Numbered from the stretch's first letter, positions 6,836 to 14,550 are shown. The stretch: 29,914 nucleotides of DNA from an uncultured Gemmatimonadota bacterium (GCA_946480295.1 CAMLIT010000046.1:1-29914); one strand, 5' to 3'. Numbers and translations are program-made. The notes: generated from the letters alone by a model not told the origin.

Positions 6836-6991
6836 CGAAGGGCGAGGGTTCAGGGTCGAGGGTCGAGAATCGCAGTGGAATAGTGATGCAGGAACGAGGA
6901 ACGAGTACCGACCCGTCACGCCCTCTCTCGTTCCTCGTTCCTATTTCCTCGTTCCTGCTGCTCTCGACCCTCGACCCACGACCGTCGACCC
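6836..6991. repeat. Nested palindromic heptamer element between tdh and kbl
   Basis: Starts three bases after the tdh stop. Left side: CGAAGGG, CGAGGGT, TCAGGGT, CGAGGGT, CGAGAAT (6836-6870), then GGAACGA twice (6891-6904). Right side, mirrored: TCGTTCC, TCGTTCC, TATTTCC, TCGTTCC (6928-6955), then TCGACCC, TCGACCC, ACGACCG, TCGACCC (6964-6991). The order outer GGGTCGA, inner GGAACGA is the same on both arms, so the whole segment can fold as one imperfect hairpin with a loop near 6906-6927. It occupies almost all of the intergenic space and leaves kbl without a visible ribosome-binding site. Confidence 0.85.
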
Positions 6992-7004
6992 TCACCACAC
7001 GACC

Positions 7005-8210
7005 ATGTCTCTCAATCGGAACTTCACGAGCGGTCTCGAGGCGCAGCTCGAGCAGTTCAAGCGCGATCGCGTCTACAAGCGGCTCAACTTCCTCGATTCG
7101 CCGCAGTCGGCCCGCGTGAAGATGGAAGGACGGGGGGAGGTGCTCATCCTCTCGTCGAACAACTACCTCGGCCTGTGCGACGAGCCGTCGGTCGTGCAGG
7201 GCGGGATCGACGGGCTCGAGGCCTACGGCGCGGGCACCGGGAGCGTGCGGTTCATCTGCGGCACCTTCGCCGTCCACCGCGAGCTCGAGTCGGCGCTCGC
7301 GCGCTTCGTCGGCACGGAGGGCTCGCTCACCTACGTCTCGGCGTGGAACGCCAACGAGGGGCTGACCGCGACGGTGGTGGAGGAGGGCGACTTCGTCATC
7401 TCCGACGCGCTCAACCACGCGTCGATCATCGACTCCATCCGCCTGGCGAAGTCGATCACGAAGTGCACGTCGGCCGTGTACAAGCACGGCGACATGGACG
7501 ACCTGCGCGAGAAGCTCGCCGCGGCGAAGGACGCCCGGCGCCGGCTGATCTGGACGGACGGCGTGTTCTCGATGGAAGGCGCCGTGGCGAAGCTGCCCGA
7601 GATCCTCCAGCTCGCGCGCGAGCACGACGCCGTCGTGATGGTGGACGACTCGCACGGCACGGGGGTGCTCGGGGCGACCGGCCGGGGGACGGCGGAGCAT
7701 TTCGGCGTCCTCGGCGAGGTGGACGTGATCACCTCGACGCTCGGCAAGGCGCTCGGGGGTGCCGCGGGGGGATTCGTCGCCGGCTCGGCGGCGCTCGCGG
7801 ACTATCTCACCCAGCGGTCGCGCCCGCAGCTCTTCTCGAACGCGCTGCCGCCCACCGTGGCGTCGAGCGCTCTCGCGGCGGTGCGCTACGTCGAGGCGCA
7901 CCCGGAGCGCGTGCAGAAGCTGCGCGACAACGCGCGCTACTTCCGCGAGCAGATCATCGAGGCGGGATTCAAGCCCCTGCCCGGCGAGACGCCGATCGTC
8001 CCGATCATCGTCGGCGAGACGGCGGCGGCGATCCAGATGAGCGACCTGCTGCTCGCCGAGGGCGTGTTCGTGACGGGCTTCGGCTATCCGGTGGTGCCGC
8101 AGGGGCAGGCGCGCGTTCGCTGCCAGATCTCTGCGGCGCACTCGCGCGACGACCTCGACGAGGCGGTGCGCGCCTTCCGGAAGGTCGGCCGGAAGCTCAA
8201 TGTGATCTGA
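7005..8210 (+). CDS. kbl: Glycine C-acetyltransferase (2-amino-3-ketobutyrate CoA ligase)
   Basis: PLP enzyme of the alpha-oxoamine synthase family that cleaves 2-amino-3-ketobutyrate with CoA to glycine and acetyl-CoA, the second step of threonine breakdown after Tdh. 401 residues, the normal size. SSNNYLGL (50-57), GTGSVRFICGT (77-87), the PLP-contacting VDDSHGTG (213-220) and TSTLGKALGG with the Schiff-base Lys248 are all present. The ATG at 7005 begins MSLNRNF; the 20 bases before it are CGACCCTCACC-type repeat with no ribosome-binding site, so translation may depend on tdh read-through. It converges on the HIRAN-like gene, overlapping it by 14 bases with no terminator between. Sister enzymes (BioF, SPT) are less likely given the tdh neighbour. 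Confidence 0.95.
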   Translation: MSLNRNFTSGLEAQLEQFKRDRVYKRLNFLDSPQSARVKMEGRGEVLILSSNNYLGLCDEPSVVQGGIDGLEAYGAGTGSVRFICGTFAVHRELESALARFVGTEGSLTYVSAWNANEGLTATVVEEGDFVISDALNHASIIDSIRLAKSITKCTSAVYKHGDMDDLREKLAAAKDARRRLIWTDGVFSMEGAVAKLPEILQLAREHDAVVMVDDSHGTGVLGATGRGTAEHFGVLGEVDVITSTLGKALGGAAGGFVAGSAALADYLTQRSRPQLFSNALPPTVASSALAAVRYVEAHPERVQKLRDNARYFREQIIEAGFKPLPGETPIVPIIVGETAAAIQMSDLLLAEGVFVTGFGYPVVPQGQARVRCQISAAHSRDDLDEAVRAFRKVGRKLNVI

Positions 8211-8526
8211 CGCACCTCACGGTGATGATCAGCCGCTTCCAGCTCGCGACGTTGCTGCCGCCGATCCGCTCGACGACCGCGCCGTAGCGCTCCCCCTCGA
8301 GCATCGAAGGCACCAGCCAGGAGGCGACGTCCGGCGAGAGATGGCCGATGACGTCGCCTCCCGGCGCATGTACCCACACGTTCGGCGGCTCGGTGCCCGG
8401 AGGATCGGGCACCAGGATGAGGCGCTCGCCTTCGTGCAACCGATCCACCACGGCGGACCGCCGGCCGAAGATCGTTCCGTAGACGGCGGTCGTGAACTGT
8501 TCCGCGCCTGGGGACACTGACGACAT
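8197..8526 (-). CDS. Small HIRAN-like domain protein
   Basis: 109 residues from the ATG at 8526, which follows a strong GGAGGAG ribosome-binding site. FTTAVYGTIFGRR, then LHEGERLILVPDPPG, then VWVHAPGGDVIGHLSPDVASWLVPSML and YGAVVERIGG fit the HIRAN fold pattern (L..G..L.L..EP, then a G-x-x-IG-x-L/V-P/S strand-turn). HIRAN domains bind single-stranded DNA 3' ends in HLTF/Rad5-type helicases and also occur alone in bacteria. No helicase or nuclease is fused or adjacent here. The acidic EP..NP.D loop of classical HIRAN is reduced to PDPPGTEPP, so the match is distant. Its 3' end overlaps kbl by 14 bases. Confidence 0.68.
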   Translation of the reverse strand: MSSVSPGAEQFTTAVYGTIFGRRSAVVDRLHEGERLILVPDPPGTEPPNVWVHAPGGDVIGHLSPDVASWLVPSMLEGERYGAVVERIGGSNVASWKRLIITVRCVRSH

Positions 8527-8649
8527 CGGCTCCTCCGTCCGACAGGGTGGGTGTGCTGGGCGCGCGGGCACTGGCCTTCCCATACTATGATGGGGGTCAC
8601 GGAAACACACGTGCCAGCGTGACCAGTTGCCGGCTCTGTCGTCCCGGTC

Positions 8650-8678
8650 ATGACAAGGTTGGGCGCGGTACGTAGAAC
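8650..8678 (+). promoter_or_regulatory. Promoter of the outer-membrane-type gene
   Basis: ATGACA (8650-8655), 17-base spacer, TAGAAC (8673-8678). The same -35 hexamer ATGACA precedes tyrS. Transcript start would be near 8685, followed by GAGG (8687-8690) five bases before the ATG at 8696. Confidence 0.6.
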
Positions 8679-8695
8679 TCAACGCCGAGGTTGAC

Positions 8696-9349
8696 ATGCG
8701 AACCGTTCGTGCTCTGTGGACTGCCCTCGCAGTCGTCATGTTGCTGCCGGGGGTCGGAGCGGCGCAGAGCGGCAAGCCGTTCAAGGACGCGTGGTTCTGG
8801 GGGATCAAGGGCGGGGGGCTCGTCTACGGCGACATGGCCGCGAACGGCACCTCCAAGTACACGCAGGCGCCGTCGGTCGGCGCGGACTGGATGATCACGC
8901 GGACGCATGGCGCGCTGTACGCCAGCTTCTCCCAGGCGTTCTTCACGACGACGCAGATGGTGGCGACGAGCGCGGGCGACACGGTCGGCCAGCCGGTGAC
9001 GCTGAAGGACATGCGGCGCTTCGACATCGCGGCGGTCGGCTTCCCGGGCGACAACTCGCGCATCCGGCCCTACGCCGGCCTCGGGGTCTCGCTGAAGCAG
9101 ATCGCCGACGCGGAGCCGCAGCAGGTGCCGAACGACTACGAGGCGAGCGTCATCCAGACGTACCGCACCGGCTTCTCGCCGCTCGTCATGATCGGCACGC
9201 AGTTCCGGCTCAGCGCGATCTCCGCGTTCGTGCAGGCGACGGCGAGCCCGGCGCAGAAGAACATGTTCCTGTACAACAGCAAGTCCTTCCACCTCGGCTA
9301 CGAGATCGGCATCCGCTACAACGCGGGGACGTCGATCGAGCGCGAGTAG
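8696..9349 (+). CDS. Secreted protein, probable small outer-membrane beta-barrel
   Basis: 217 residues. A signal peptide MRTVRALWTALAVVMLLPG ends near GAAQS, so it is exported. The rest alternates polar and hydrophobic residues in short strands rich in Gly, Tyr and Phe (FWGIKGGGLVYGDMA, ALYASFSQAFF, RPYAGLGVSLKQI, SAISAFVQATA, SFHLGYEIGIRYN), typical of 8-strand barrels of the OmpA/Omp-beta-barrel type. RPYAGLGV is the repeated motif seen in this group. GAGG sits five bases before the ATG and a promoter lies at 8650. It is a single-gene unit ended by the hairpin at 9374. No specific function can be named. Confidence 0.8.
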   Translation: MRTVRALWTALAVVMLLPGVGAAQSGKPFKDAWFWGIKGGGLVYGDMAANGTSKYTQAPSVGADWMITRTHGALYASFSQAFFTTTQMVATSAGDTVGQPVTLKDMRRFDIAAVGFPGDNSRIRPYAGLGVSLKQIADAEPQQVPNDYEASVIQTYRTGFSPLVMIGTQFRLSAISAFVQATASPAQKNMFLYNSKSFHLGYEIGIRYNAGTSIERE

Positions 9350-9373
9350 CGCTCACGCTGCCGAGCGGGAACG

Positions 9374-9412
9374 ACGAACCCCGGCGGGAGAGGCTCTCCC
9401 GCCGGGGTTCGT
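9374..9412 (+). terminator. Long perfect hairpin, probable bidirectional terminator
   Basis: Inverted repeat of 18-19 base pairs (arms CGAACCCCGGCGGGAGAG and its complement, centre at 9393), between the convergent outer-membrane gene and the dipeptidase gene. It is followed by TGCGTCGTG, not a T run; the hairpin at 2749 shares the TTCGTGCGTC ending. Confidence 0.78.
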
Positions 9413-9428
9413 GCGTCGTGGACGGAGG

Positions 9429-10622
9429 TCAGCGCGGAGCGGCGGCGTCGAGCACGCGCTCCATGACACGCAGGGCGTTGCCGCCGAGCACCTTCGCGAC
9501 GTCGGCGTCGGCGTAGCCGCGCTCCAGCATCGCCGGCGCGAGCCTCGCGAGGCACGTGACGTCGCGCATGCCGGCGGGGAGCAGGCCGCCGACGCCGTCG
9601 AAGTCGCTGCCCACCGCCACGTGGTCGACTCCGGCGACGGCGATCATGTGATCGAGGTGGTCGAGGAGCACGGAGAAGGGCGGCGCGGGGAGCGCGGCGA
9701 CGAGCGCATGGCCGCGTCGATCCATCTCCCGGCGCACGGCATCCTCCTCGCTCGGCGACGACGCGGCGGCGAGGCGCGGCGCGAACTCGGCGTCGAGCTC
9801 GCGCGCGACGCGGTCCTGGACGGCGAGGAAGCCCGCGTCGAGGAAGCCGGCGTAGAAGTTGAGCCCGACCACGCCGCCGGAGGCGGCGATCGCCCGGAGC
9901 TGCTCGTCGGTGAGGTTGCGCGGACTCGGCGCGAGGGCGCGCGCGTTGGAATGGGAGGCGACGACCGGCTGGGTGCTGGTGGCGACGACGTCGTCGAAGG
10001 TGGCGTCGGAGACGTGGGAGACGTCGACGAGCATGCCGAGGCGGTTCATCTCGCGCACCACTTCCCTGCCGAAGTCCGTGAGGCCGCCGGTGCGCGTGCC
10101 GCCCTCGCCGAGCGAGGAGCCCGCCCAGTCGTTCCCGTTGTTCCACGTCAGCGTCATGCAGCGGGCCCCGAGGCGGTGCAGCTCGCGCAGGCGGTCGAGG
10201 GAGCTCTCGATGGCGTGTCCGCCCTCGATGCCGAGGAGGATGGCGATCCGGCCGAGCGCCCGCGCGCGCCGCACGTCGGCGGCGCGGGTGGCGAGGAGGA
10301 GCTCGTCCGGGTGGCAGGCGACGAAGGCGTGGACCGCGTCGAGCTGCGCCCGCGCGCGGGCGAACGACTGGTCGGGGCGCATGCGCGCGTAGCGCGCGTG
10401 GACGAACACGGCGAGGAACTGGCCGGTGATGCCCGACTCCCGCAGGCGCGGCAGGTCGGTCTCGCCCTCGTCGGGCTGGAAGCCGGGCCGGTGGCGCACG
10501 TCGGGATCGTAGCCGTCGTCGACGATGCGGGTCGGCAGGTCGTTATGCAGGTCGACGACGATGGCGTCGGCGAGGATGCGGGCGGCGCGCTCGGCGACGG
10601 TGGCGGGGGCGGGGGCGGTCAC
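9429..10622 (-). CDS. Membrane dipeptidase (peptidase family M19)
   Basis: Zinc dipeptidase of the renal-dipeptidase family, a TIM-barrel amidohydrolase fold cleaving dipeptides, sometimes with a D-residue. 397 residues from a GTG at 10622. VDLHNDLP (H26, D28) is the first metal site; LLGIEGGHAI gives the bridging Glu; LVDVSHVSD and VVASHSNAR give the two later His ligands; DHVAVGSDFDGVGG is the conserved substrate-side Asp motif. There is no signal peptide, so it is probably cytoplasmic here. Its GTG overlaps the glycosylase stop (GTGA, 10619-10622), the third gene of an overlapped operon. A dipeptidase role in peptide salvage or peptidoglycan turnover is a family inference. Confidence 0.92.
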   Translation of the reverse strand: MTAPAPATVAERAARILADAIVVDLHNDLPTRIVDDGYDPDVRHRPGFQPDEGETDLPRLRESGITGQFLAVFVHARYARMRPDQSFARARAQLDAVHAFVACHPDELLLATRAADVRRARALGRIAILLGIEGGHAIESSLDRLRELHRLGARCMTLTWNNGNDWAGSSLGEGGTRTGGLTDFGREVVREMNRLGMLVDVSHVSDATFDDVVATSTQPVVASHSNARALAPSPRNLTDEQLRAIAASGGVVGLNFYAGFLDAGFLAVQDRVARELDAEFAPRLAAASSPSEEDAVRREMDRRGHALVAALPAPPFSVLLDHLDHMIAVAGVDHVAVGSDFDGVGGLLPAGMRDVTCLARLAPAMLERGYADADVAKVLGGNALRVMERVLDAAAPR

Positions 10623-11275
10623 GCGCGATGCGGCCGCCGCGGGAAGTGCGCCGGCGTCTTCGAGACGCACGGGTTGTCGGTGATGAACCAGCGGAGGGGC
10701 CAGTCGGCGGACTGGGTGATGCCGATGCGCGGCGTGACGGTGACGTCGGCATCGGGCACGGGCTCGGCTTCCCTGATGAGGAGGGGCGGGCGCTGGAGGG
10801 GGTGCCAGTTCATGCCGCCGTCGATGCCGAGGGCGAGGCAGAGCTTTCCCGGTCCGTTGGTGAGGTCGACGGCGCGGCGGGCGCGCGGCCGGCGCGCGCG
10901 CATGAGCGATTCGCCGGCGAGCGGCTCGACGGCGCGAACGAGGACGGCGCTGGGATGGTCCTCCTGGCGCGTGACCGCGTTGAAGCACCAGTACATGCCG
11001 TAGATGAAGTAGACGTACGCGATGCCCGGCGGGCCGTAGAGAGGCGCGGTGCGCGCGGTGCGGCCGGCGGCGGCGTGACAGGCGAGGTCATGCTCGCCGA
11101 GGTACGCCTCCGTCTCCACGATGCGCCCGCTCGCGACGCCGTCGCGCGTGCGGCACTCGAGGACCATCCCGAGCAGCTCGCGGGCGACGACCTCGGTGTC
11201 GCGCTCGTAGAACGCGCGCGGGAGCGCCGGCGCCTGACGAGAACGCCGCGCGGCAGGCGCGGCGTTCCGGGTCAT
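10619..11275 (-). CDS. DNA-3-methyladenine glycosylase, AAG/MPG family
   Basis: Removes alkylated purines (3-methyladenine, hypoxanthine and others) to start base-excision repair. 218 residues, usual for the bacterial AAG family. RIVETEAYLGEHDLACHA (51-68) holds the catalytic Glu56 and the Tyr58 that wedges into DNA; YVYFIYGMYWCFN (87-99) and LTNGPGKLC are the other family blocks. It overlaps the upstream NYN-LOTUS gene by ATGA (11272-11275) and the downstream dipeptidase by GTGA, so all three are translationally coupled. The Ala/Arg N-terminus (1-18) is not conserved in the family; a later start is possible but the overlap supports this one. Confidence 0.94.
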   Translation of the reverse strand: MTRNAAPAARRSRQAPALPRAFYERDTEVVARELLGMVLECRTRDGVASGRIVETEAYLGEHDLACHAAAGRTARTAPLYGPPGIAYVYFIYGMYWCFNAVTRQEDHPSAVLVRAVEPLAGESLMRARRPRARRAVDLTNGPGKLCLALGIDGGMNWHPLQRPPLLIREAEPVPDADVTVTPRIGITQSADWPLRWFITDNPCVSKTPAHFPRRPHRA

Positions 11276-13071
11276 CCCTCGCTGCTCCGCGCGGCCTTCT
11301 TGGCTCGCGGGCGCCGCGCCCGTTTGGCGCCGGCTGCCGCGCGTCCGCGCTTCGGCTTCGCGGATGGCGCCGCCTCCTCGGCGGGCGCTTCGGCCGCGGG
11401 CTCCGCCGCGGCGGCGGGCGTGACCTCGGCGCTCTCGGTGGCCTTGCGCGTCGTCTTGCGCCCCCGCTTGCGACCGCCGCGCTTCGTGCCGCGCGCGGGC
11501 TTCTCCTCCGCTGGTGCAGCCTCCGGCGCGGCCGTCTCCGGCTCCGCGGTCGTCGGCTCGACCTCGTCGATCACGCCGACGGTCAGCAGGTCCGGCGGCG
11601 GCGCGGCGCCGCGCCCACGCCCGCGTCCCGTCACACCGCGCGGGCCCATGCCGAGGCGCGGGCTCGGCGCGGCGGTAGCCGCCGGCGGCGCGTGCGCGGC
11701 GGCGGCCTGCGCGAGCTGCTCGGCGACGGGAGCCGCTTCCGCGGCGCGGCTGACCTCGAAGTCGTCGCCGCGGCGCCGCAGGTCGAGGATGCCGGCATCG
11801 TGCGCGTCCATGAGGATGCGCGTGAAGAGCCGCTCGTTGAGGCTCTCGCTGTCGCGGCCGAGGATCTGGCGCGCGCGCTCGCGGACCTGCGTCGCGCGCA
11901 CGGGCTCCTCGCCCGGGGTGAGCGACTCGACCGAGCGCCGGACGAGATCGAACGCCTCGGCCTTGGTGAGGCGCTCGCCCGACTGGCCGATCTCCTTGCG
12001 CGGCGGACGCGCCTCGGGGACGTGGGCCTCGCCGACCGCGGTGTCGGGGGTGAGCGCCGCGGCGGCCGCCTCCTCGCCGCGCGGGCGCGCGGAGCGGTCC
12101 TCACGCTCGCGACCGCGACCGCGGCCACGCCGACGGCGACCGCGCTCCTCCGGCGCGGCCTCCATCTCGCGCGGCGCCTGCTCGCGCGTGGACGGCAGCG
12201 GCACCGCCGTCTCGACGGGCGCCTCGTGCGCCTCGCCAGCGCGCGGGAGATCGACCTCGAGCTGCCCGTTCTCGAGCTTCGAGACGGAGATGAGCCCGCG
12301 CTGCGCCGCCTCCTGGACGAAGCGCGAGAACTTGGACATGCCGAGATCCTTCTCATCGAAGGTGTTGTCGATCTCCTGCATGACCTGCTTCAGGCGGTCG
12401 GAGCGCATCACGTCGCCATTGCGCTTCATGCGCTGGATGGCCTCGGAGACGAGCTCCCACGGATCCCACTTGTGAGTGGCCTCCTCCTCCTCGTTCGCCT
12501 TCACGAGCCCGGCGAGGGCGTTGTAGCTGTAGTACTCGTCGCAGTTCTGGACGAGCAGGTCGCTCGACGACTCGCGGATGCCGACGCCGATGACGTACTT
12601 GCCGTACTCCTTCAGCTTGATGACGAGGCTGGAGAAATCGGAATCGCCCGAGAGGAGGATGAAGGTCCCGATCTCCGGGCGAGTGAACACGAGCTCCAGG
12701 GCGTCGATGGCGAGGCGGATGTCCGTCGCGTTCTTCTTCGAGGACCCGTAGGCGGGGGCGAAGATCAGGTCGATGGACGCCTCGGACAGCGGCACGATGT
12801 ACTGCGGGTAGCGCCGCCAGTCGGCGTAGGCGCGCTGCACGGCGACCTTGCCCTTGATGATGTCCGACGAGAGCAGGTTGCGGAGCTCCTTCCCGAGGTC
12901 GGAGCGGATGCCCATCGTGACGTTGTCGAAGTCGATGAGCAGGGCGGCGTTCGGCGCGTGGATCGGGGTATGGATCGGGGCGGCGTGCGGGGCGAGCATC
13001 GCCTGGGGCCCGCGATGCACGAGGGCCGAGTGGGCGCGCGAGGGCGTCGTGCGCGAGTTGCGTGAGTTCAT
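11272..13071 (-). CDS. NYN-domain putative ribonuclease with two LOTUS (OST-HTH) domains and a basic tail
   Basis: 599 residues from the ATG at 13071, behind GGGA. Residues ~40-190 form a NYN/PIN-like nuclease domain: ALLIDFDN (D47, D49), NATDIRLAIDAL (D117) and FILLSGDSDFSSLV (D143, D145) supply the acidic metal-site residues. Residues ~203-276 (WDPWELVSEAIQRM to GQLEVDL) fit a LOTUS/OST-HTH RNA-binding domain. An Arg/Gly-rich stretch (GRRRRGRGRGRERE, ~311-324) follows. Residues ~368-440 fit a second OST-HTH-like domain. Beyond ~450 the chain is low-complexity Ala/Pro/Glu, ending in Lys/Arg clusters like histone H1 tails. The NYN-LOTUS pairing matches bacterial LabA/DUF88 proteins and animal MARF1, which act on RNA. 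It heads an overlapped operon with a DNA glycosylase and a dipeptidase. RNase activity is inferred. Confidence 0.88.
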   Translation of the reverse strand: MNSRNSRTTPSRAHSALVHRGPQAMLAPHAAPIHTPIHAPNAALLIDFDNVTMGIRSDLGKELRNLLSSDIIKGKVAVQRAYADWRRYPQYIVPLSEASIDLIFAPAYGSSKKNATDIRLAIDALELVFTRPEIGTFILLSGDSDFSSLVIKLKEYGKYVIGVGIRESSSDLLVQNCDEYYSYNALAGLVKANEEEEATHKWDPWELVSEAIQRMKRNGDVMRSDRLKQVMQEIDNTFDEKDLGMSKFSRFVQEAAQRGLISVSKLENGQLEVDLPRAGEAHEAPVETAVPLPSTREQAPREMEAAPEERGRRRRGRGRGREREDRSARPRGEEAAAAALTPDTAVGEAHVPEARPPRKEIGQSGERLTKAEAFDLVRRSVESLTPGEEPVRATQVRERARQILGRDSESLNERLFTRILMDAHDAGILDLRRRGDDFEVSRAAEAAPVAEQLAQAAAAHAPPAATAAPSPRLGMGPRGVTGRGRGRGAAPPPDLLTVGVIDEVEPTTAEPETAAPEAAPAEEKPARGTKRGGRKRGRKTTRKATESAEVTPAAAAEPAAEAPAEEAAPSAKPKRGRAAAGAKRARRPRAKKAARSSEG

Positions 13072-13582
13072 GAACTTCCCTGCGGGCGTGCAGGCCCGTG
13101 GTTGGCTCGGACGGCCTCCCGTCCGAGCTCGCGACCCTCGACCGCTCCGCTCCCGGTCACCGGACGGCGGTCGACATGGCGTGCGAGATCTGGATTCGTC
13201 GGCCGGGGCGTCGCGCGGGGAAGGAGGCCATTCGCCCCGTCTCCGCCAATGCCCCGCCACTGCGATGGCGCATGAGGGCGCCGCTCCTCTCGATGTGCGC
13301 CGCGAGCCACGCGGGGACGGCCGTCTGGCCTCCGCCGCGTCGGCGGTCCCGCGGAGCGCCGGACCGGGCGCCCTCCGCAGGCAAGCGCATCCGGCCGACG
13401 ATCATCCCCGCCCCGGCGAGGATGGGACGACCCATCCTTCGGGGGCACCGCCAGCTGCCGCGGAGAGGGTCGCGCTGCGACACCCTGCTCCGACGACCCG
13501 GCGTGGGACATCAATGCTCGGCCGGATTCCACATCGAACACATAATGTACATGTGGCGTCCAGCGGGCGTAAGTGCATGGCC
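13072..13582. other. Gene-free leader region of the NYN-LOTUS operon
   Basis: 511 bases with no convincing gene on either strand. Two clear hairpins: GCTCGGACGG / CCGTCCGAGC (13105-13128), about 34 bases before the start codon on the message with GAGG in its loop, and GGATGGG-ACGA-CCCATCC (13420-13437), followed on the plus strand by TTCGGGG like other hairpin terminators here. An AT-rich spot near 13540-13555 (on the minus strand TACATTATGTG) could be a distant promoter, but no matching -35 is obvious. Confidence 0.5.
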
Positions 13583-14127
13583 GGGAAGCGGGAAGCGGGA
13601 AGCGGGAAGCGGGAAGCGGGAAGCGGGAAGCGGGAAGCGGGACGCGCTGGGGGACGAGGGACGAGGGACGGGGGCATCCCTGCCTACCTCCGCCGTGCGT
13701 GGCGCTCCTCCGCCGGCCGGCATCACACGGGGGGGGAACACGGATGCCCACGGATGCAGGGCGGATCGGCGCGAATCGCTTCGCGTGGCGCGACGACTCC
13801 TCGCACCCAGCGGACGGTCCGGGATCGGAAGCCCGCTCGTGACGCCCATTCGCGCCCATTCGCACCTCTTCCGATGAATTCGCGTCTGCTCTTTGGAGGC
13901 GGCTGGGTAGAGGGATGAGCGGCGGCGACCGGACGCGTGGTGCGACGCGCTCTCGCACCAACAGGGGCGATCCGCGGCATCCGCGACCTCCGTCGAATTC
14001 GCATTCCCCTCGGCGTCGATGTCATGGGCCACGCAGGACCCGACGCACGGCGGAAGGAGCCAGCCCGGACGCGTCCCTCGTCCCTCGTCCCCATCGCCTC
14101 CCGCCTCCCGCCTCCCGCCTCCCGCCT
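13583..14127. repeat. 545-base composite palindromic repeat element
   Basis: Outer left array: eight perfect GGGAAGC copies (13583-13638) plus GGGACGC. Inner left array: GGGACGA, GGGACGA, GGGACGG (13651-13671). Inner right array, mirrored: TCCCTCG twice then TCCCC (14074-14092). Outer right array: four GCCTCCC copies (14096-14123) plus GCCT, which ends on the base next to the stop codon of the YjbQ-family gene (TGA = 14130-14128). Between lie two modules of roughly 170-200 bases containing ACACGGATGC-type words (about 13738-13768), GCGAATCGCTTCGCG (13771-13785), ATTCGCGTCTGCTCTTTG (13878-13895), GGGTAGAGGG, and on the minus strand CGGAG/CGGAT words spaced nine bases apart. Several words recur in the element at 20257-20790. 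No transposase or other protein is encoded. Confidence 0.88.
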
Positions 14128-14550
14128 TCACTCCCCCATCGCCTTGAGGATGACCCGCTTCGGGCGCTGGCCGTCCCACTCGCCGTAGAAGATCCGCTGC
14201 CATGGGCCGAGGTCCAGGGCGCCGTTGGTGACGGGGACGATCACCTCGTGGCCGATCGTGATCGAGCGCAGGTGGGCCGCGGCGTTGTCCTCGCCGGTGC
14301 CGGTGTTGTGCCGATAGCGCTGCGGATCCCAGGGCGCGACGTCCTGCTCGAGCCAGTCGAGGATGTCCTGCCAGAGTCCGGGCTCGTGATCGTTCACGAA
14401 CACCGAGGCGGAGATGTGCATCGCGGAGACGAGCACCATCCCCTCGCGGATCCCCGCGGTCGCGCGGCAGCGCTCGACCGCGTCGGTGATGTCGAGGATC
14501 TCCTGCCGGCGCGTCGTGTCGAAGGTCAGATAGTCGGTGTGTGTCTTCAT
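14128..14550 (-). CDS. YjbQ family (UPF0047) protein
   Basis: 140 residues from the ATG at 14550 (MKTHTDYLTF), typical for YjbQ. Conserved blocks: EGMVLVSAMHISASVFVNDHEPGLWQDI, then RYRHNTGTGEDNAAAHLRSITIGHEVIVPVTNG, then LGPWQRIFYGEWDGQRPKRV. The His and Asp/Glu residues in MHISA, NDHE, and HL/H cluster in the known trimer structures and bind metal. E. coli YjbQ has weak thiamine-phosphate-synthase activity, so annotation pipelines call it secondary thiamine-phosphate synthase; its true role is unsettled. The frame extends to 14613, but the family N-terminus and the divergent gene favour 14550. A GGGAGGC heptamer array follows its stop directly. It is divergent from the histidine kinase at 14667. 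Confidence 0.92.
   Translation of the reverse strand: MKTHTDYLTFDTTRRQEILDITDAVERCRATAGIREGMVLVSAMHISASVFVNDHEPGLWQDILDWLEQDVAPWDPQRYRHNTGTGEDNAAAHLRSITIGHEVIVPVTNGALDLGPWQRIFYGEWDGQRPKRVILKAMGE

Noticed and set aside
5166..8141. 991-residue open frame on the minus strand across tdh and kbl
   Set aside because: Antisense shadow of two certain genes; composition is His/Arg/Asp-rich with no domain. High GC keeps antisense frames open.
10628..12475. 615-residue plus-strand frame over the glycosylase and NYN-LOTUS genes
   Set aside because: Arg/Ser/Ala low-complexity shadow; the minus-strand genes have clear motifs and overlaps.
13583..13671. CRISPR-like appearance of regularly repeated units
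   Set aside because: Seven-base units are directly adjacent with no spacers and no cas genes.
13511..14203. Several 90-360-residue frames across the composite repeat, with repeated SGKREAG or PLPASRF peptides
   Set aside because: The peptide repeats only mirror the DNA heptamers; no start site, family or conserved frame. The segment is palindromic non-coding repeat.
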